Below are positions 13,201-27,500 of a DNA stretch of 64,000 nucleotides, piece after piece. The notes beneath the pieces are model-generated. The model was given only the letters and a program-made list of their open reading frames with translations. It was not told the origin of the DNA and made no database searches. Position numbers and translations under genes: made by a program. The DNA is taken from NCBI RefSeq assembly GCF_965638725.1, contig NC_134949.1:38716151-38780150 (forward strand), given 5' to 3'. This DNA is from Aptenodytes patagonicus. Taxonomy: Eukaryota > Chordata > Aves > Sphenisciformes > Spheniscidae. Positions within the stretch are counted from its first letter, which is position 1. Every line of letters starts with the position of its first letter.

Positions 13201-16200
13201 TGCAATTTATGTGCCCACTAGATCCTCCTATTTACATTTTAAAAATATACCCTCATTAAGCCCTCCAATGTTATCTATGATCTTTGAAGTAAATGCTTTC
13301 GGTACAGATAGGCTATCTCTGTTGGCAGAGCCTCCTTTCCTCGGCGGTGAGTGTCTTCAACATGTTGCAGCCTGTACCCTCAGCCTGATAATGTCTTCGC
13401 GTGGAGCTTAATGAACTCATTACCCTTAATGCTGTCGTAACAAGATAGCTTGTAAATGTACTTCTTTTTAATTAGGTCTATTCAGCTGTGTGAATTGAAT
13501 TATATAAGATTAATTAATTAATGTAATTGAAGACCTTGTAAGGATAGGGCTTCTCAAACTGGCAAAACACACTTTTGTCAGATCCTTCTGTTCCCAGAAT
13601 TAATTAAGGGAGACTTGGAAATAGCAGCTTCAAAGCTGGTAGAAAAACTTAAAATCTGTTGAGGAATAATAGTTACTGCAAGGGCTTTTTCCTCAATGGT
13701 GATTTTTCTCACTACTTCACCTCAGTACAAAGAAAATAGAAGGTAAGACTATAAAATCTGCACTTGTAAGCTGTTTAAAATTGGGTTAGGGTCCTGTAGC
13801 TTCTAATTAAAAGATAAGAGCTGAAATCACTGAACATAGATGTATGTTATTAAACTGTGCACGTGTTGGTTTACAGCCAACACAAACCTTCCTCCCACAG
13901 GCTCCTTTTTTTTTTTAGATCAAGCTGAAACATTACAAAGACAACACCACTGCACATTCGTGCAGCTCCGAGCACAACGGGGCTCTGCGCCGTGGCCGTG
14001 GCTCCTGGGCGCTACAGGAAAACTACTAATCCCCAGTAACAAATGCTCTTAAACACAGCAGTGAGTGTTACACCCCTGTTACCAGAGCTGGTCTCTGAAG
14101 CCCACGGCTACAGAGCCCTGAAACAGGGAGATCTTAACCACTGCATGAGGTTAAACAGAGCTTTCTTCTAGCAATTTGACACAATTTAGGTGGTATTGAA
14201 TACATACAATAACGTAGGCTGTGAGATTACTAGTTTCTTTTTTACCTAAAGATAGTTATCGTTGCTATTCTCCTTAAGAACAGGGTTTTTAAAAAAAACA
14301 AGTCTTTTTTTGTTTGAAAACAAAACCAATATGAATAGTTGGTGTGTGTTAGTAGGAGAGGAAAGGTGAGAAGTCCGTAGCCCTGTCCCTTCCCTCCCTT
14401 CCACTACCAGTTCAGCATAGAGACATCTCATCACCTGAACTGACGTCATCTCATCCTTCAGATCAAGCTCCTGTCTTACCCTGGATAATAAAATCTGTCT
14501 GACAACTGTATCGTCCATGGTTATAAGGGCCGTTGTCCAGAGGTAAACAGGGTCTACATTACCAGCTGATTCCCTGAGGACTGCTGATAGCGACCTGCCA
14601 GCTGGACCATAGTCAAATTGTTGTGCGATTGAGGAGCAAGTTTAACTGTTTAAAAGAAAGTGGTAACATGAAAAGCCATTTTGAAGAGTGTGTCCTGTAG
14701 GAATAAGCAAGGTGCTGAGGCCATTTGCTTCTGGCTTTTGCAAGGACACAGATAGTATACCTATCATATAACTATCATAAATTACTGTTTATATGATATT
14801 ATCGATAATACCTATCACATGTTAGTATCACATATAAGTAGTGGACTGGAAATGAGTGCAGAGCTTTGAAGGAAGAATGAACATACGGTTTCCTGAGTCC
14901 ATCCCACCTCTGAGACTCATGACTTCTTCAGCCAGAAGACAGACACTGGTTTAGGCTAGGAATTATCAGGAGCTACCCACAGCTACTGCAGCCTTGGGTA
15001 CCACAGTGGGGAAAGGCTGGTTCCTGGGTGAGCTGCTGCAGACTGCTCACATCTGGCATGCTCTAGCCCTATCACAAAGCATTTGGCACAGCGCTTCCCT
15101 GGGCACCATGTCATAACGGTAGCTTTTGGTGGCTTTTCTAATCAAAGTGCCCAAAATAACAAGAATGCTGTATTGCAGCCCGTCAGACTTGGTTTTATGA
15201 CATGACATAAGGTTGTATCCCATCACATCCTATGGGGTTTGGTAGGAGTGTGCATGGAGATGTTTGAGGGTTCAAGGTTTCCTTTGATACCCTCCATGTG
15301 GAGGAAGCTCTTATGGCTAAATAAACTCACCAAGACTTGGATAGTTGAGAGTCTGACACGGTGACAGAGTATTCACTAGTGTTCAGCTCTGTATTAAGTT
15401 CTGCCATTTTCCCACTTACAATTTGTTATTCCTTTTCATATTTAAAACTGTCTGAGTGAGGCTTAGTATAGAATGTAAAGTTTGTTTTCTCTTCTGTCCT
15501 CAGCAAGGAAAAGAGATGTTTATAGCTGAAGTATTGGTTATTATATTGCCACATTTTTCAGTTCAAGAAATTGATCTCCCAGAGGATAAACATTGTAATA
15601 GGTAATAAAACCTGAGAGCCCAGTCAAGGTCTTTCTAGTAAAGGATCAGTCATCTTTACCTGCAGTGAGTTTCAGGAGGTTCTCTCCATTTGAGCTGTCA
15701 GTTACATACTGGGAAATGAGCAGTGGTGTGTGGTGATGAATATGTTCTTTCTGCACAAAAAAAAAAAAGAATATTATGCTAAAGCAACTGGCCTCTTAGC
15801 CTAAAAGAAATACAATTAAAAATTGTTATGCAACAGTGTTCTTAGCCACCATAACACAAAGCAAGGGAAGGTAATGGTGCCTTGCTCCCTTTCAGTCAAC
15901 ACTCAACAACAGAGAGTCTGCCAACTATTTCTAAATGTCGCAGGAATGTAGTTCATGTGTTTCACAGATTATGAGCTACTTTTCCCAGTGCTTTGACCAC
16001 CAGACACAACAGCATCCAAATGCAACACAATGGTAATTCAAACAAGACTGCAGTTCCTATTACATTATAGGTGTAACACTAAAGTGGGAAAAAAATATAT
16101 CTGTGACTCCTGCACAAGTCCCAAAAACGCCATAATGACTTCTGCCATACAGAAGAAAAGCTAGAGGAAATAAAGTGGTAAGATAAAGAGCAACACAATT

Positions 16201-19200
16201 AGCAGGGCTGAGCCTCAAATCCCTTTGATGGATACAGCTTATCTTCAGGATGAGCTCTGGGTGCCCAGCTGAGTACACAGTCTGTAAGTTGTCTATAATT
16301 TTGATTATTTTGCAGATAAGTTTGCCAAAACCTTGTACAAATTGCATCTCTAGAAAGGATTCTTCCAGCTGAAGCTGGCTTTACAGCATGAGCCTTGTGA
16401 TATGTCCTCCAAAAAAGCAAAGAGGGAAGGAAGCGGGCTACAGACATAGCTTTCCCGAACACCTGCAGTACTCTGCACCTCCAACTACTCTGACCACAAT
16501 CCTGGAAGAGCACATGCACGAAGGCTTACCTTATTATCGTGGATAGTTCCAAAGATGCTCTCTGATCACTCCTGTAAGGCAAGAAAATAATCTCATCCAG
16601 GATTAGAGGCACAAACTTTAAATAGTCAAATTGTACCACACAGGCACACAACTAACTGATTGTGGGAGAGAACATTCTTTAGACAATAATGCTTAAGACC
16701 ATTAACATTATTTTCCCTTCCGTATCCTTAATCTGACTGTGAACCTTCCACTCCTACATGTGAATTTCTTGCCTTTCTGCTTTCTATGAATGGCACTTCC
16801 AACCAGACCTTGAACTGCAAATACTTAAAACTGTTTTTGTCAGAAAGTGTTTACCCAAATGTCTCTGGATTTAATGTAAGCTTGCCTGCTTAACCTCTCA
16901 GAGGTCAAGATGTTTTGTAATAACTAGACTTCACCACAAAGAGGAGGTCAGGTGGTATGGTGAGGACCTCAGGATAAAATCTGGAGGAAGCTTGCGTAAT
17001 GCCCAAGGGACTGCGAGAAAGATTAGAAAGAAGAGCCTGGGCATTTCTAGGACGAATTCTAAATTTGGCAGCACAGTGACTCACACGAGTCTCTGTTCGA
17101 AACAGCATTATAATGGCAGCTACCGGGAAGCACTGGAAAATATCCAAACATTTAAAGAAAGTGAAATGAAAATTATGAAATGGAAAGCTCTCATTTTTCA
17201 CAGGAAATAGTGACCATTTCAGTCCATCTGAATTGCAGAAGCAACTGATATCATGTAGGAGATGTACATGCTGACACACAGGGTTCAGGTACCACCCCTT
17301 GCTTAGCCTGACCTGTGCCATGCACTACCCTGCTAGGTCACCAGCAGTTGCATACCAGCACAATACCACTAAAGCCTTCAAGGGCTGTGTGGATTTACTC
17401 CAAATGAGTCACTGCCCCTAGCACTTCTTCTGTAATTTTTATTTTTGTTCATGTCTTCTTTTGTCTGCATTTAACAGATGTTGGGAAGGTCTTTTCCAGC
17501 TGACTGTGTTCTTCTTGCGAGGTTTAACGCTGACCATACGCAGCAGAGCTGATGGCACTTTCCACCTGTGATTACAAACCATGGACGAAGGCATGAAATT
17601 AATCTCCATTTGAAGTCAGCATTTTCCCCTCCGGGGTGGCCCACAGTTAATCCCTGGCTGTGATCTCGGCACGCCTCACCTCTCTGCCAGGGAGATAAGG
17701 ACCTACTCCCAGGCCCCAGGGAGACTGTAGTTGGGAAAAGTCTTCCTGAAGTGTCCAAGGTGGTGCTGAGCACACTGTGCAGGTAACTCTCTCCTCACCG
17801 AGACTGGACTCAAGGAGAAGAACAGACATCCCTGTGTATCTTTTCCCAATGGACCTTTTGTGCTCGGTGTCCTCGGGCCAGTCCTGGGCTCAGCTGAGTG
17901 GATGTGGTGCACCGGGAGTGGTGGAAGAAAGAGGGTGCGTCCCTGGCCCTGCTTCCCATGTCATTTTTGCCTTTATCTACAGGTTGAAATAAATTTACAG
18001 AGAGGCCTGGAAGCAGGGACCAGACCAACAGGTTCCCCCGCTTCCAGTCAAGACCCTTCACCGTAAGATTAGAGAAATAGGCTCTCGTTAGCAGGATCTT
18101 CTTCCAGATCCACAAGGTTTGTATATCACTCTGCAGCTTCAGCGGGGTGCTTTGCTCTAGAATAACGTAAACCTGGTGGCCAAAGCACTCACCTGGCTAC
18201 AGAAGCTGAAGTTTGAAGTCCCTCGAACCAAGGAGCACCTGGAGCACACATCTCCCTCCTTCCGGGGCAAGCCTCCAAGCCACTCTGCCAAAGGTGACAA
18301 ACAGCACCAGTGTTTCCAGAGAAACCCATGATTATTATGGTGCTTATGCCTAAAAACTGATTTTATCTGCTGAATCTCACTTTTGCAGATGTGGCATTTC
18401 CCACATCCACGGTCATCAGGTTCCTCGCTGCAGCTCTGGCCTGGGCATCTACAACCCTCCTCTGTCCCCTGCCCCAGGTGACTACTGTGGTGTCCACCTC
18501 AGCATCCCCAGGGCTTCACCTATACGATCGCACTGACTTTTCAGCAAGATGCTAAACTGGCAGCATGTCTGGCCATGTGCAGGAGTTCCCAAACTGGGAC
18601 CATGCCAGAAAAATTTGGGGTCTTGGATGTTCAATGGAGCTGGGGAGGAGGGAGAGGAACTTCTTAGGTTGCTGTCACAGATGTAATCTGCACTTCAGGT
18701 CCCAGGCTCATCCATTCTAACTTCAGGTGCTCAACTGAGGTGCCTAAATTAGGAGCCTGGTCACTTCAGGGTCCCTTGACAGCCACTGGAGAGAAAGCAG
18801 GAGAAACCGAGCATGGGGTTGCGGGTGCCACTCTCCTCCTGCCAACTGCTGAGGGAGCCACAGGGCTCTGCCTCCAATTTTGGGAGCCACCACAGCCCCA
18901 TTTAGGGAGAAGGAGCATGACTCGTGACGCTGGGAACCCCACTGAGCCTGGCATGGCTGCTCCCAGCCTGCCCCAGCACTTCACGCCCACAGGCCCTTAC
19001 CACAGAAATAACCTTTCTTTCTTCAAAAGAGGCCTTTCTTGGCATAACAGATGTCTCAATGTAAGTAAAGTTGATTGAATCTAATTCCAGTGAGTAAGGG
19101 TCTGCCCTCTTTGGGGGAAAACGGGATGATGTTCTTCCTACCAATTGAAAGGTGCACAAACAGGCTTTTCTACAACACTCTGCTTCTCTGCAAAATCCCG

Positions 19201-21435
19201 GCTGAAGAGGACCCAAACTTCCATAACCCAAAACATTCAGATAATTATTCAGGGTTTCCACCAAGGCCCTACAGGGTGGCGGCCCACCACAATTTCATTT
19301 TTTACCCCTACACATTTCCTTCCCGGGAAGCCTCCACCCACCATTAACTTCATCTAAGATAATGCCAAAAGAAACAAAGTTGTCTTTTTTTTTTATATAT
19401 AAAACATTCAAGCTTCTACCACAGAAACCACCTGATGGCTCAATTTTCACTCTTCCTTAAAAATCCTGTGGATAACTCATGGTAAATACAAAAGCAAAAA
19501 ATACTGATTGCTACATACAGCGGATGCAGAACCTGCAGCTTTGCCTTAAACTGGCTGGTTTCTGTCACTACTATTTTCTAAAGAAAACATCTCGGCACAA
19601 AGTAAACAGTTTAAAACAAGGGAGTTTTTGAGGGTGATGAAATGCTGAGCAGAGGATGAGCCAACTCCACATTTCCTACTAGCTACTGAAAATAAGTGGA
19701 GCTTTCTCAGCTCCGGCTTTGTGCGGGGAACGGGTGTAGGTGTCAAACCAGGGGGGGGGAAGTAGTGTAATAGCAGGGAGTGTATTAGTAATATGTACTT
19801 AGAAATCATAATAAGGCTGAATCACAAGTTACTCAGCACTTTCCCCATTTATAATCTTGAAAGCTTGTTATGACTAATGCAATAGGCACTGACTTGGCTC
19901 AGCATATAGCTCTTTAAACAAACACAGACACTGCAGGGCCAAATCACCGCGTGCCAGGGCTTGCACCACCTAATTTGAGATGCCTGTTATGGATATGGGA
20001 GTCTAGACCTTTTCCCTGGGTGCTGAGCTCCAGCACGTGGGGGGAGTTAATGGTCTTTGGAGGTGCTCCAGAAAAACCCACACTGAGGAGAAAAAGGGTT
20101 TAAGAGGTGCATGCCATGGCTCCCTCTCCTCTGAGCTTGGAGGCTAACCCCCCTCCTTCAAAAGCAGAGCAAGCCTGCTTTTTTATGCCCTTAATAGCCA
20201 GCTGGCAGGGGCAGCTATGTTTCTTTAAACAGTAATGCAGTGGCAGGAGTGCTCATCCAGCATGTGGGAGACCCAAATTTGATTTCCCTGTCTGCCTGCA
20301 GCAACCCAGGCTCCTGCCCCCCCCGCGTAGATGGAGAAGCCATTAGATAAGATGTATAAAAAGATGCTGGAGCAGATGCCTGGATTCTGCCATCCTGTGG
20401 AGCACAAAGATGTACCAGCTCCTTCTTCCTGGCCAAGTAATTTCTACTTTTGTTAAGCAACAGGGGTTGCCCCAGCAAGGGCAGAATACATGGAAAACTG
20501 GTCAGGGGATTAGCCCCACCTTGCATGCACGGGGTAACCACAGGACAGCCAGCACAGGGCAGCACATTGCTCTCCCCATCCTGCTGCCGTTGGACATTAA
20601 AAGAGCTGTTGCTGGGTTAGTGAGCGACCTGTTTTGTTAGGCACAATATGACAAGGACAAATACCTCCTCCACGGTTCCGAGCAGATCTTCAGTCCAAGG
20701 CAGATGCCCACGTACCCAGGCCTCTCGGAGGCCGCCTTCCCCGTGCGCAGGAGCCGACCTACCCCTGCCCAGGGTTTGGAAATGGAAAACTGAAGCGCTT
20801 CCAGAGTTTCATCCCCTGCGGCACCGGGCAGCGGAGGAGCGGCAGATTTGAGGCTCTCAGCCTTGGAACAGCTTCCCAAATTCTTTCTGATTCGTGTTGG
20901 AAGTGCTTGGGCTCCTCATAAACCTTAGCTTTAACAATTTACTGCTGCTTACCTTTCTGTTCAGAAAGAGCAACCTGTTGTGTACAGCTGAGGCTCAAAC
21001 CTGCCTCTGTTTTGAACTGCAAAGCTGTTCCCATTATTACACACACACATTTTTTTGAAATTCAAAGAAAGAAAATACACTACAATTAGAAATATAAAAA
21101 GTATATTTGATTGCTTTCAGTTGATGCACTTTCTGGAGAAAGGGATTAGTGCTGTACTCTAAACATACTCTTCTCACGGAAAGATAAGTAAGAATTCTTG
21201 TGTTTTGCCACACACGCATTTAGCGTTTCAGCAGACAAAATCTGAATCTTTTCCCACCTCATTCATTGCTGATACTTCATACACAGTCTATATTAGCAGA
21301 GCCACTGGCTCCGAAGATATGCCCATAAGTAACCATTTGTAGTAGACAGCTTCAAAGAGGAAGGAAAGATGCTAAAATTAATCTAGTTGTCTAGGAATTT
21401 GCATTTTCTCCATCCCTGCAACACCTGAGCACCTC
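10042..21435. other. Intergenic DNA with possible conserved elements
   Basis: No gene recognised. A (CATT)n run of about five units sits near 10723-10744. A short ancient-repeat fragment ('GGCCTGATCCTGCAAAAGAG') starts near 11548. An AT-rich block with several TAATTA cores lies at 13425-13612 and is a candidate regulatory element. A 14-bp palindrome (TATTATCGATAATA) is at 14797-14810. The longest ORFs (120 codons at 12219-12581 plus, 138 codons at 16905-17321 minus) show no family signature. Confidence 0.5.
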
Positions 21436-21437
21436 AC

Positions 21438-21530
21438 CATCAGAAATGTTTTTATTCTCACAACATCCTCGTGTGGTCGGGAAGTGCTATTATCCTCCTT
21501 TCTTAAGCCAGTTTCCTTAGAAAACTAGGT
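21438..21530 (+). repeat. MIR-like ancient SINE relic
   Basis: 'ATTCTCACAACATCCTCGTG' followed by a block ending GTGCTATTATCC resembles the MIR core 'TCACAACAACCCTGTGAGG' followed by TACTATTATCCCC. It then decays into CTTAAGCCAGTTTCC. The copy is short and diverged, and was identified by eye. Confidence 0.5.
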
Positions 21531-24500
21531 TTATGCAACCACACTGTCCATCTGCTGTCAGTCTCCTCACAAACAACTTTTGGCCAATTTTCACCAAATT
21601 TAACAGCATAACCAGTGCCCAGCCGGTCAGGGTCCCAGGTCCTGCTGAGCCGGGTGAGGACCCCAGCCCCCTCAGCCTGGGGCACAGGGTGTCCGTGCCT
21701 TCCTGTGGCATACGCTCAGAGCTGTAGGGACAGCTTGGGCAGCAGCTGCCTATAAATCCTATTTGCTTTTGTGGGAAGTACCCGGGACACGTTTGGAAAG
21801 GGTCTCTCGGCCGATTCCCCTGCCCAAGACTGGCTACCTGCTGTCACCATGAAGGCAGCTGGGATAACAGGGTATGTCCTCCCCATCTACACTGTGGGTC
21901 AGTGCATGCTTGCATCAGTGTCCATAGTAGCAAGAGCCTAATCTTTCTCCCCAGTTTTACTAAAGTAAAGCACCTGAGAATGGCATTGCATCCATATAAT
22001 GTCAATGCAAAAGGGGTTCGGTGTCAGACTTGGACCTGCCACAGGGCTTACCTGCGTCCCAAAGAGCATGCGCCATGGCAGGGAAGATATTTGTAGCAGA
22101 ATCAGGAACCGAGCTCACTCTTTAGCATTTCAGATCAGTGCCTTAACTGCAAGCCTGTCCTGTTTCTACCTTTATACACTGGAAATTAAATAAAAAGTCA
22201 ACAATAGAATGATTTTCTGTAGGGACATCTTTCTGTGCTTCACTCGTTGTGGATGATACTTAGGTACGATTGCGTACTTGGTATGTCCAAAAGGAACAGA
22301 CTCCCTGCATGAAACTATTAAAAAAGTAATGTCAGACCTTCAAAATGTGTTTTGCTTAACAGCCCTCATAACTTGCACACTCCTAAGGGCAGCCTCTCCA
22401 CTACCTCTCTCTAGTCCTCACAAGTAAAATGGCAGAGAGCGTACATGCGTATGTGATGGTTGTTACGTATGTCTATTATATGTTAGAACTCTTCCCATGA
22501 AAATGAACAGTCACCACAGTATACATATACTGAGCAAATGGGTGAAACTATTTTGCTGTTTGTCTTTGCAAATGGAGTAAACAAAGTTCAGCAATCTCTG
22601 AAAAAATTATTATTGAAAATTGGCAAAATTATAATTCAATAATATAACACCCCCAGATTTCTTAACAAGGCTGAAGGTTTCCATTATCTTCTCTGAAAAA
22701 GATAGGAAAACTGTAAGATCCCAAATGGATTAGAAAGGGTCTTTATTTGCCTGACTGATGAAGGTTAAGTATTTTTAAAAAGTGTTAGATTCTGACATCA
22801 GTCAGACAACACTACACCTCTGAACCGTACTTAAAAATAAATCCTTTCTTCTTTCATTATTCCATCATGATAATGTGACTAATATGAACTACAAAAGTAT
22901 TCTTCATGTTCCAGGCTGGATATGAATGATAAAAACGAAGGGACTATATTTCAGCCTCTGTTAATGGGCCTGTCCTTTTTGTAATCCTACCTAAAATGCA
23001 ACCAAAATAAAACAGATACAACGACTGATCCGCATAGCACTGAAAAACTTGCTTTGTTGCAGTGAATAGGTCTTGCTTAAAGCATGTTAGCTGCTCTGCT
23101 GCCCTGGTCAACATAAAATATACCCTAGCATATGGGTACAAAAAAAATGATCGTTCTGAATCCTCATGAAGCTCCATCCTCATGGTGTGGCTATGCATTT
23201 TCTGCTAAAGATCATCTGAAGATTAGGTCCCCTTTTTTGTTACTTGAATCCCAACTTACCCTGGTAGAAGTGAGAGGAGAATCGGACCCTTCGAAGAAGG
23301 AAATTATAGGGCCATAAACTGGGAAAAGACTTAAGTGTCAGTCTAATGTGTATGTACGTGGGAAGGCACGTAAGTTCTAAAATTACTAAACATTTGCTTA
23401 AAATAAATGAGGGCTTAAACAGTTTGTGTTTATAGAAAAAAAGAACTTCTTACATTATCCTGTATCACATACCGTAATTTTCACCTGTTTTAAAGCAATT
23501 CACTCATACTTACTCGGAAACTAATTCTCTTTTGGTTGGGGGTCTCAGAGAAAACATCATTTTTCTATTTTATTTTGTATTTTCTTAAGAGCTAAAATGT
23601 ATTTAAATAGTCAAGAGAGGAAGTGGGGTCTGAACTTGTTAGAACATATGTCCATTTAATGCAAAGAAATAATACTTTAAAATATTCCATTTGTTTTCCA
23701 GTTGGAACTGACCCATTCTATTTTATCTGATGATTCAGTTATAACTCAACAAAACATACCAGCAAACTCAGATTTTATTTTGAAATAGAGTGGTCTCCAC
23801 AACACAGTACTTTTAATGACTTGCTTATAACTTTTTTCCTTCCCTTTCTTTTGCAAATCACTTAGAGTTTCTTAAAACATCTATTTTAAAACTTCCCTGA
23901 ACAAAAAGAAAAAGCCCCAAAGAGTTGGTTATATCTTTAACATCAGGAAATGCATGTAGCAAGAACATAATAAGTAATAAAATCAGTGTTGATAGAAAAA
24001 TAAATATAGCACTTTTGCCTGGGTTAAATGTCAGATGTAAGGAAGTGCTGAGCATCCTTACTTCCTATAGAATCACTCATCCTTCCTCTACTGAAGCTGT
24101 TTCCAAAAAGGCTGTTATTAAGTCTGGGAAAGGATGTGGCAGCAAAAGATGGTAAAACACTTGAACACATGTGCTTTGTAGACCTTTCTACTATGAGAAA
24201 CGTTTATTTCACAAAGACAGCAAACGCAATGTCTGATGAAGAAAAGTAACCCACCGGTTTCCATAATTGTAGCTGGGCTTAGGTAATGCACTATGCAGTG
24301 TTTGATTTAAAATGTTAAAATATTAAAAGAAGTTTTCTATAGCATAGTGTTCCTATCAAAGTGAAATGACTCATAAGAATGCTAAATTCAAACCAGATGG
24401 GCATAAACACTCACTGAAAAAAATCAGATATTTAGAGGTCAGCACGGGTCTTCATAAAAATGAAGACCTTGTCTGAGTTACTGAAAAATGAACTTCAGTG

Positions 24501-27500
24501 ATAAAAAAGAAAACAAGAGAAAATATTAGTGATTTTATTTTAATTATACAAGCCACTGTCAATTAGGAGAACTAACATTTACAAAACTTTACATTGCCAT
24601 TTTAATTTGAAAAAGATGGCTGTGGCAGTCCTTAGACTTCAGACAAACAGCAGCGCAGTGTCTCCCACGCAGGGAGGGAGCGAGGGATGCGGGAGTTCAG
24701 AAATGCCACGCTAATATTCTGCAACAAACCCTGTGCTTCCCACTGAGGAGTAACCCCGATTACGGATTTGTACGGGACAGAAATCTTCCACCCCGGCTCA
24801 GCGGCATGATGCCAGCCTTCGCTTCCCTTTGAACCAGACCACAGAGGGGGGAAAAAACTCTCGTTCCTGCTATCATACCAAAAAAGTTCATACCACCCAA
24901 CATTGCTGCTGCTCCGTTGTTAGATGTGCGTGTTGTTTTGTTTTCCTTTCCTCGTTTCATCCATTGCTCTCTACCATTTACAGATTGTCTGGAGCGTGTA
25001 CTTATTTTAAACTTTTATACCCTACCAGAAGAAAAATATGTGGGCTCAAAATTAATATTGTTTTTGACTTATGGTGAAATTCCAGTAGTGTTTAACTTGG
25101 ATCACTAGACCTGTGCGTTTTACAGAGAGAAGAAAGGAATACTTTTCGAGCCGAAATGTGTAATGGGAGTTCCCTACTGTTTTGTTGCTGGGATCTTGGA
25201 CAACAAGAAACATGATGAGCATTTATTCCTTTTAAAACATACAGACTAACTAAGTGGAGAAAATAAGGGTTCTACCCATGCCATAAGCTATAAAGGCATA
25301 TGTTTGTATCCCTGTTCCCTGATTAATTTGTTAACCACTACCATTCAACCTCCTAATAAAAAATGATTGTTCAATGTATATTACTGTCAACGATTTTACA
25401 TTCCAAACCATAATCTCTTGGGGTACAAGTCAGCAAAAGATATGTGTGGCTTCCATCGTGCAGAAGCCCACACAATGCCGTGGAAACTGATTTTTCTGGG
25501 CTTCTGGGGCCTCCTGCGAAAGGGCCATGATTTTATTTTGCAGAAAAGAATGCCTCTAGTTTTGGCCTATGTGTTACTGCCACTCGCAGCATTCTAAGAC
25601 TAAAGCTAAGGGGTGAAACTTGGGCCCAGTAGCGTCACTTGGAGCTTTGCTGGTGGGGTTAGAGGAGCGAGCGTTGCCTGCAACGTGCAGGGTGATGCTT
25701 TGCAGGACAAGCTCCAGAGCTGTCATTACAGTATCCTGAAGGCTGCATAATGCAAATATTATGTATCTTCCCTTTGGTGGCTCTTTATGATTGATCCTTT
25801 GTTTTGCTGTAACTAAAAACATTGCTTGGAGATCAGACCCCTTTACCAGGCATTGCTGCACACATCTAATTAGGGAACTTGCCTTTGAAATGCTTTGGGT
25901 CCCAGCAGATCTCTCCAGATCATACGCATGACTGTCACAAGTGGGATACTTGCAGCATTCATTCTTAAAAAATGTTTTAAAATGTTTTACTTTCTAAGAC
26001 ATTGAATACTGTTTGCATCCTCTCACTGCAAAATTAAGGGAGACAGTCCTCATCCAGCAACCTACACCGCTACTATTACCCATTTCTTTCCTAAGGCTTG
26101 CTTCATCCTCGTGCTGCTTAGAGTTGAACACTATTAGCTATTTCCTATTAATATTATTACTATGGTTTAGAACAATTATTGGCAAATGCTTTGCCAGCCT
26201 CCAGTCCAAAATGTCCTCTTCATGCCACCAAAACCTCTCCCTGCCAAAGGGTATAAACTGTCAAAAAGACATCAAAAAAATTCCCCAGCTCTGAGCAACC
26301 GCAGTGCCAAACGAAATTGTAGGGCTCTTGGCACTTCCAAAAAATCAAGCAGTGTGCCTTCATTTCACTGTATCACCTGGTCTAGCACAAGGAGTCCACA
26401 TACACACATAAACACATGTATATGCATATGCATACATACATACACGCCCTTCTGTAATGAACACTACTCCTTCAGCATCCTCATGGATAGGCCAAAATAT
26501 TTCAGAGAAGGATGGGAGGAAGACATGATGGGCAGGGCCCTAACATTTCTGCTTCCTTGAAACAGCCCAGAGCTTTTTTTAAAAACCACAGGATAACCCA
26601 GGACAGGCATCAGTTAAAGTCTCTGCATTCTAAAGCTCAGATGCCTAAAGCCACACGTGATGTTTTGCAAAACTTGGACTTGCCTCTCTCTGAAGGGCAA
26701 GGAAGTAAGAGTTCAAGTGCTAGGAAGTAGCTGGGTGGGCAAGGAAGGGACTGAGATGAAGGGGCAGGGACCCGGTGTAATGGCCAGAAAGAAAACACAA
26801 CAGCAGTGAGGGCTGGGGGAGAAATGCTGAGAACTTCTGGCCAAAGGGAGAACCACGCTTGAGATGAACCTCAGGGTGAGTCTGCTCGCCCGGTGTGACG
26901 GGGAGCTCGCACAGCATGGTGAGAAGTTTTCAGTGCATACAGTGACCAATAGCTATGGGATCATGAAATCCCAAACCAGCCATGGGAAAAGGCTGGAAGA
27001 GCACTCCCTGATCACCAGAGACTATTTCCTCCATTTCCAACAGGGGAGCTCTCTGGAAGGCATTCAGACAAGCACTGTGAGCTGGAAAGTTAAGGAACAT
27101 TTTGTACAATTTGGCATACCTGGGCATTGACAAGGGTATAACGTAATTGTTGCCCCAAATGAGAATCGGAGCACACAAGGCATCTTCTCTGAGGCACCTT
27201 GAAAGCCACTGCAGTCAGTCAAACCAAAGCTGACCATAATGACGTTCAAAAGCCTGAGGGTGAGGGAAGAGCATGATAGGGCAGAGCTGGCGAAGCTGGC
27301 CCACCACAGCACGCCCTAGCAGGACTGGCAGGAGAGGCCAAGCACAGGCTCTGACGGGCCAGAAAACCAAGGCACAACTTCCAAGGAGGTAGACTTTGGC
27401 GTCCCCAAAACGGTGGGCAGGTCATGGGAGCAGTTAGAAAGACGCCAAACTCAGCAGTCAGATACAGCAAAGGAGCACTGACATCACTGCACATCAGGGG

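Noticed and set aside
16905-17321. 138-codon minus-strand ORF as a gene
   Set aside because: No recognisable motif, no CpG island or splice partner nearby; consistent with chance.
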